In this document: one piece after another, positions 34,745 to 36,885 of the stretch
Numbering within the stretch: the first letter of the stretch is position 1
Layout: each line of letters opens with the position of its first letter
From: JAJTGZ01 sp964403525
GTDB taxonomy: Bacteria > Planctomycetota > Phycisphaerae > Phycisphaerales > UBA1924
Length of the DNA stretch: 36,885 nucleotides
Assembly: GCA_964403525.1 (NCBI GenBank)
Contig: CAYOGE010000036.1
Span: forward strand, 1 to 36,885
Direction of reading: 5' to 3'
The notes under the pieces: model-generated
What the model saw: the letters and a program-made list of their open reading frames with translations, nothing else
Databases searched by the model: none
What the model was told of the DNA's origin: nothing
Made by a program: the position numbers and the translations under genes

Positions 34745-35496
34745 GCGGCCCCCGTCCTGGCCGCCTGCACCGGCCGCGCCGGCGACGCCGCTGTGCGGGC
34801 CGGGCCGGTGCCGAGCACGCCGAGAAGGCGCTCGGCCGTGTCACCCACCTCCGCGGCGACGCGCTCGGTCCGCCGCTTGAAGATCGCGTACGCGAACGTA
34901 CAGGGGATGGCGATGATCAGCCCCTCCGCGGTGCAGACCAGGGCGATCGACATGTACTTGGCCAGGTCCTGGCTCTTGGCCAGGCCGGTTGCTCCGGAGA
35001 TCGTCGCGAAGGCGCCGATCATGCCGATGACCGTTCCGAGCAGTCCGAGCATCGGGCCCACCGCCGCGAGCATCGCCAGCCCGTGGTTTGCGCGCTCCAG
35101 CTTGGCCAGTTCGCGAGAGCCCGCCTCTTCCACGGCCGGCTTCAGTTCGAGCAGGCCAAACTGCGAGCGGCTCACCTTCGCCAGCCCGCGCGAGACGATG
35201 CGTGCCAGAAAGCTGTCGTTGTCGGGCACCCGGCAGAACGCCTGCACCGCGTCGATGTTGCGCTCGGCCAGCAGCGGCTCAAGCCCCTCGACAACGTGGT
35301 CCGGCGCAAGCGACGCGCGCCGGAGCAGCACGATGTTGGTCACCATCAGCGCCACGGCGAGCACAGACAGTGCGATGAGCACGTACGAGATCACCCCTCC
35401 GGCATGGATGTAGCCAAGCAACGACCGCGATGTCGCCGCCGGTGCAGCACCGGAGGCGTCTTGCAGGAATAGGAGCGGGAGCAGCGCGTTGATCAC
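34741..35496 (-). CDS. Exb2: MotA/TolQ/ExbB proton channel family protein
   Basis: Protein of 251 residues from the GTG at 35496, with GGAGG four bases upstream. The first hydrophobic segment is at the N-terminus (LLPLLFLQ). A first true span lies at about 34-58 (GVISYVLIALSVLAVALMVTN). A cytoplasmic loop follows, then the family core: NHGLAMLAAVGPMLGLLGTVIGMIGAF (TM2) and YMSIALVCTAEGLIIAIPCTFAYAIF (TM3). GPMLGLLGTVxGM is the signature of ExbB/TolQ. It should form the pentameric stator around the ExbD-like helices and use the proton gradient. The start overlaps the Exb1 stop by four bases (GTGA). The family is certain; the partner that receives the force is not. Confidence 0.95.
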   Translation of the reverse strand: MINALLPLLFLQDASGAAPAATSRSLLGYIHAGGVISYVLIALSVLAVALMVTNIVLLRRASLAPDHVVEGLEPLLAERNIDAVQAFCRVPDNDSFLARIVSRGLAKVSRSQFGLLELKPAVEEAGSRELAKLERANHGLAMLAAVGPMLGLLGTVIGMIGAFATISGATGLAKSQDLAKYMSIALVCTAEGLIIAIPCTFAYAIFKRRTERVAAEVGDTAERLLGVLGTGPARTAASPARPVQAARTGAA

Positions 35497-36821
35497 GGAA
35501 CCTCCTTGGAGGGTTGAGGGAGCGGAGCCACAGGTTGCTGCACCGGCACGGCCGGTGCGGGTGCGATCGGCAGGTCCATCGGAGCGGCGGGCCGGACCGG
35601 CTGCTCGAGCGGCAACGGGTCCACGCCGAAGCGGGAGGTCAGCTCGCTGGTGAGTGCCTTGATCGCCGCGGAGTTGCTCTCGGCTTCGTTCTCGCGCCGG
35701 AGCTGGTCGATGACGTCCAGCAGGGCCGTCGCCGCGAGCCAAGGCTGCGTTCCGCCGTCAAGCGCGGGCACGTGCAGCAACTCGATCATCCCTTGCCTGC
35801 GCAGCGCCGGCTGGTCCTCGGCGAGCATGGATCGGCCAACGGCTGCGTGCAGCCACGCCCGCTGCCACGAGCGGTCGGGCGTCGCGCCGGGCTCTTCGCT
35901 GGATTCACGCGTGTCGGCATCGCGCTGCAGGGCTTCGATTCGCTTCTGCAGGCGCTGCCGTGCCCCCCGCATCAGCTCACCCGGCGCCGTCTGGGCCGCC
36001 ACCACGTCAACAACCAGCCGCTCCGTGTCGCCAGAGGGGTCAGGCAAGGCAACGCTCTCGCCCGGCTGGATATCCCCCGCTGCGATCCGCACGGCCAGCG
36101 AATACGCGGCGGCTATCCCGCAGGAGGGCGAGCCGGCAGCGGTCAGACGCCCCATTTCAGCCGAGGTCGCCAGCACACGCAAGGTCCCGATCGACGAAGC
36201 GCTGCGGTGCGGAAAGATCGGCGGGAGTTGCGGGCAAAGGCCGGTCGACGGATCAATGATCGCCGGAAGCGCCGTGCTCCCTCCAAGCCATTGGGGTGAC
36301 CGGCCGCCCCCCTTCGCTCCCGGCCCGGATTCCTTCGGACGCGCCTCAGCGGCACTGCACCACTCAAGCCAGGCGAGCGTTGCCCCCGCGTGCGCGCCGC
36401 GTGCCAGGCACGATCGCAGTGCACACTCGGCCAACAGCATGCCCGACGGCCCGGCAAACCCGCCCTCGCTCTCGGCAACCGCCCTGTACATCGGATCAAT
36501 CGCCTGATCGGCAAGCCAATCGTCGCCGCGCTCCAGACGCGTACGCGCCCGCATGAGCGAATCGCCCGCCGCCATGAACGGCGCGGCCAGCGACCTCCCC
36601 GGACCGTCGACGGTCCGAACGCGGTCCCACGAGATGAGCTTTCCTGCATCATCAGGCGACGACTTGAGCAACAGCCCGCCAAAGGACGCCGCCGCAACCT
36701 CACCACTGAGCGGCTGAGACTGCCCGCGGAGTTGTACCGCGCTCGGCGACGAGGGGGCTGGCGCAGAGCCTGCAGGCTGCAGCGATACCAACGCGATGAT
36801 GGCGAGGCAGGCTGGGTTCAC
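35493..36821 (-). CDS. Exb1: exported protein of unknown function, first gene of the Exb-like operon in the window
   Basis: Protein of 442 residues from a GTG, with GGGAGG eight bases upstream. A signal peptide ends near residue 20 (LVSLQPAGSAPA). A small beta region at about 30-70 (QPLSGEVAAASFGGLLLKS, GKLISWDRVRTVDG) resembles beta-barrel N-terminal pieces common in planctomycete envelope proteins. Helical, repeat-like sequence follows (RTRLERGDDWLADQAIDPMYRAVAE). The C-terminal 40 residues are a Pro-rich tail (PVRPAAPMDLPIAPAPAVPVQQPVAP), flexible and possibly reaching through peptidoglycan. The stop overlaps the ExbB start by four bases. Genes further upstream may lie outside the window, so the true operon head is not known. 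Confidence 0.78.
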   Translation of the reverse strand: MNPACLAIIALVSLQPAGSAPAPSSPSAVQLRGQSQPLSGEVAAASFGGLLLKSSPDDAGKLISWDRVRTVDGPGRSLAAPFMAAGDSLMRARTRLERGDDWLADQAIDPMYRAVAESEGGFAGPSGMLLAECALRSCLARGAHAGATLAWLEWCSAAEARPKESGPGAKGGGRSPQWLGGSTALPAIIDPSTGLCPQLPPIFPHRSASSIGTLRVLATSAEMGRLTAAGSPSCGIAAAYSLAVRIAAGDIQPGESVALPDPSGDTERLVVDVVAAQTAPGELMRGARQRLQKRIEALQRDADTRESSEEPGATPDRSWQRAWLHAAVGRSMLAEDQPALRRQGMIELLHVPALDGGTQPWLAATALLDVIDQLRRENEAESNSAAIKALTSELTSRFGVDPLPLEQPVRPAAPMDLPIAPAPAVPVQQPVAPLPQPSKEVP

Positions 36822-36885
36822 GGTTGGCGCCTCCCACCCCCCAGCCCACCCGGCCCACCCACCCCACCGCCCCCCCCGGCCCCCC
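36822..36885 (-). promoter_or_regulatory. G-rich leader before the Exb-like operon
   Basis: Read on the minus strand, these 64 bases are very G-rich, with at least six runs of three or more G separated by one to four bases. They end in the ribosome-binding site GGGAGG. Such a run pattern can form a G-quadruplex in DNA or RNA. The window stops inside it, so its full length is unknown. Confidence 0.4.

Overview
The window looks like chromosomal DNA of a high-GC planctomycete, most likely class Phycisphaerae. The clues are three secreted proteins ending in the doubled 'LDNNDF(I)..IDAFF..GC' dockerin-like module typical of these bacteria, a subtilase with an LEPR-like N-terminal motif, a pseudopilin-type 'DGH' C-terminus, small sigma-factor modules and a type III glutamine synthetase. 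This assignment is inferred from gene content only. I saw no phage, insertion sequence, CRISPR array or rRNA.

Layout. 1-3112: glnN (glutamine synthetase III) with a structured upstream region, a small lipoprotein gene and a CAT-anticodon tRNA, probably Ile2. 3304-12607: three paralogous about 670-residue exported proteins (P1, P2, P3), each a signal peptide, PPC-like beta domain, large unrecognised domain and GC-type dockerin. A pyrimidine/nucleoside salvage group (thymidine kinase, uridine-kinase-like protein, CNT nucleoside transporter) lies between P1 and P2. 12868-14667: a subtilisin-family protease. 14685-21456: a minus-strand run of six close genes: M50 membrane protease, archaeal-type phosphoglycerate mutase, zinc-ribbon membrane protein, M3 oligoendopeptidase, and an ABC-2 exporter ATPase and permease. 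21498-22435: promoter, rpmI, rplT and a strong terminator, without infC. 22514-24725: an ECF sigma factor coupled to a predicted anti-sigma/pseudopilin fusion, and a small DUF4286-like protein. 24763-26912: a second, divergent ECF module of three coupled genes. 26933-27388: a free-standing tRNA-binding OB-fold protein.

27424-36821 is the most unusual block: seven minus-strand genes whose six junctions all overlap (five by exactly four bases, one by 17). They encode an exported protein, an ExbB/TolQ-like proton-channel subunit, two ExbD/TolR-like subunits, a 944-residue exported helical-repeat protein, a 923-residue single-pass membrane helical-repeat protein and an exported zinc-finger protein. 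No TonB, TolA, TolB or Pal gene is present in the window. I read this as a proton-motive-force-driven envelope machine built around very large repeat proteins, which makes it the best candidate here for an undescribed system.

Start codons were chosen from Shine-Dalgarno sites, stop/start overlaps, signal peptides and family alignments recalled from memory. No database search was run. Promoter calls are visual and tentative.
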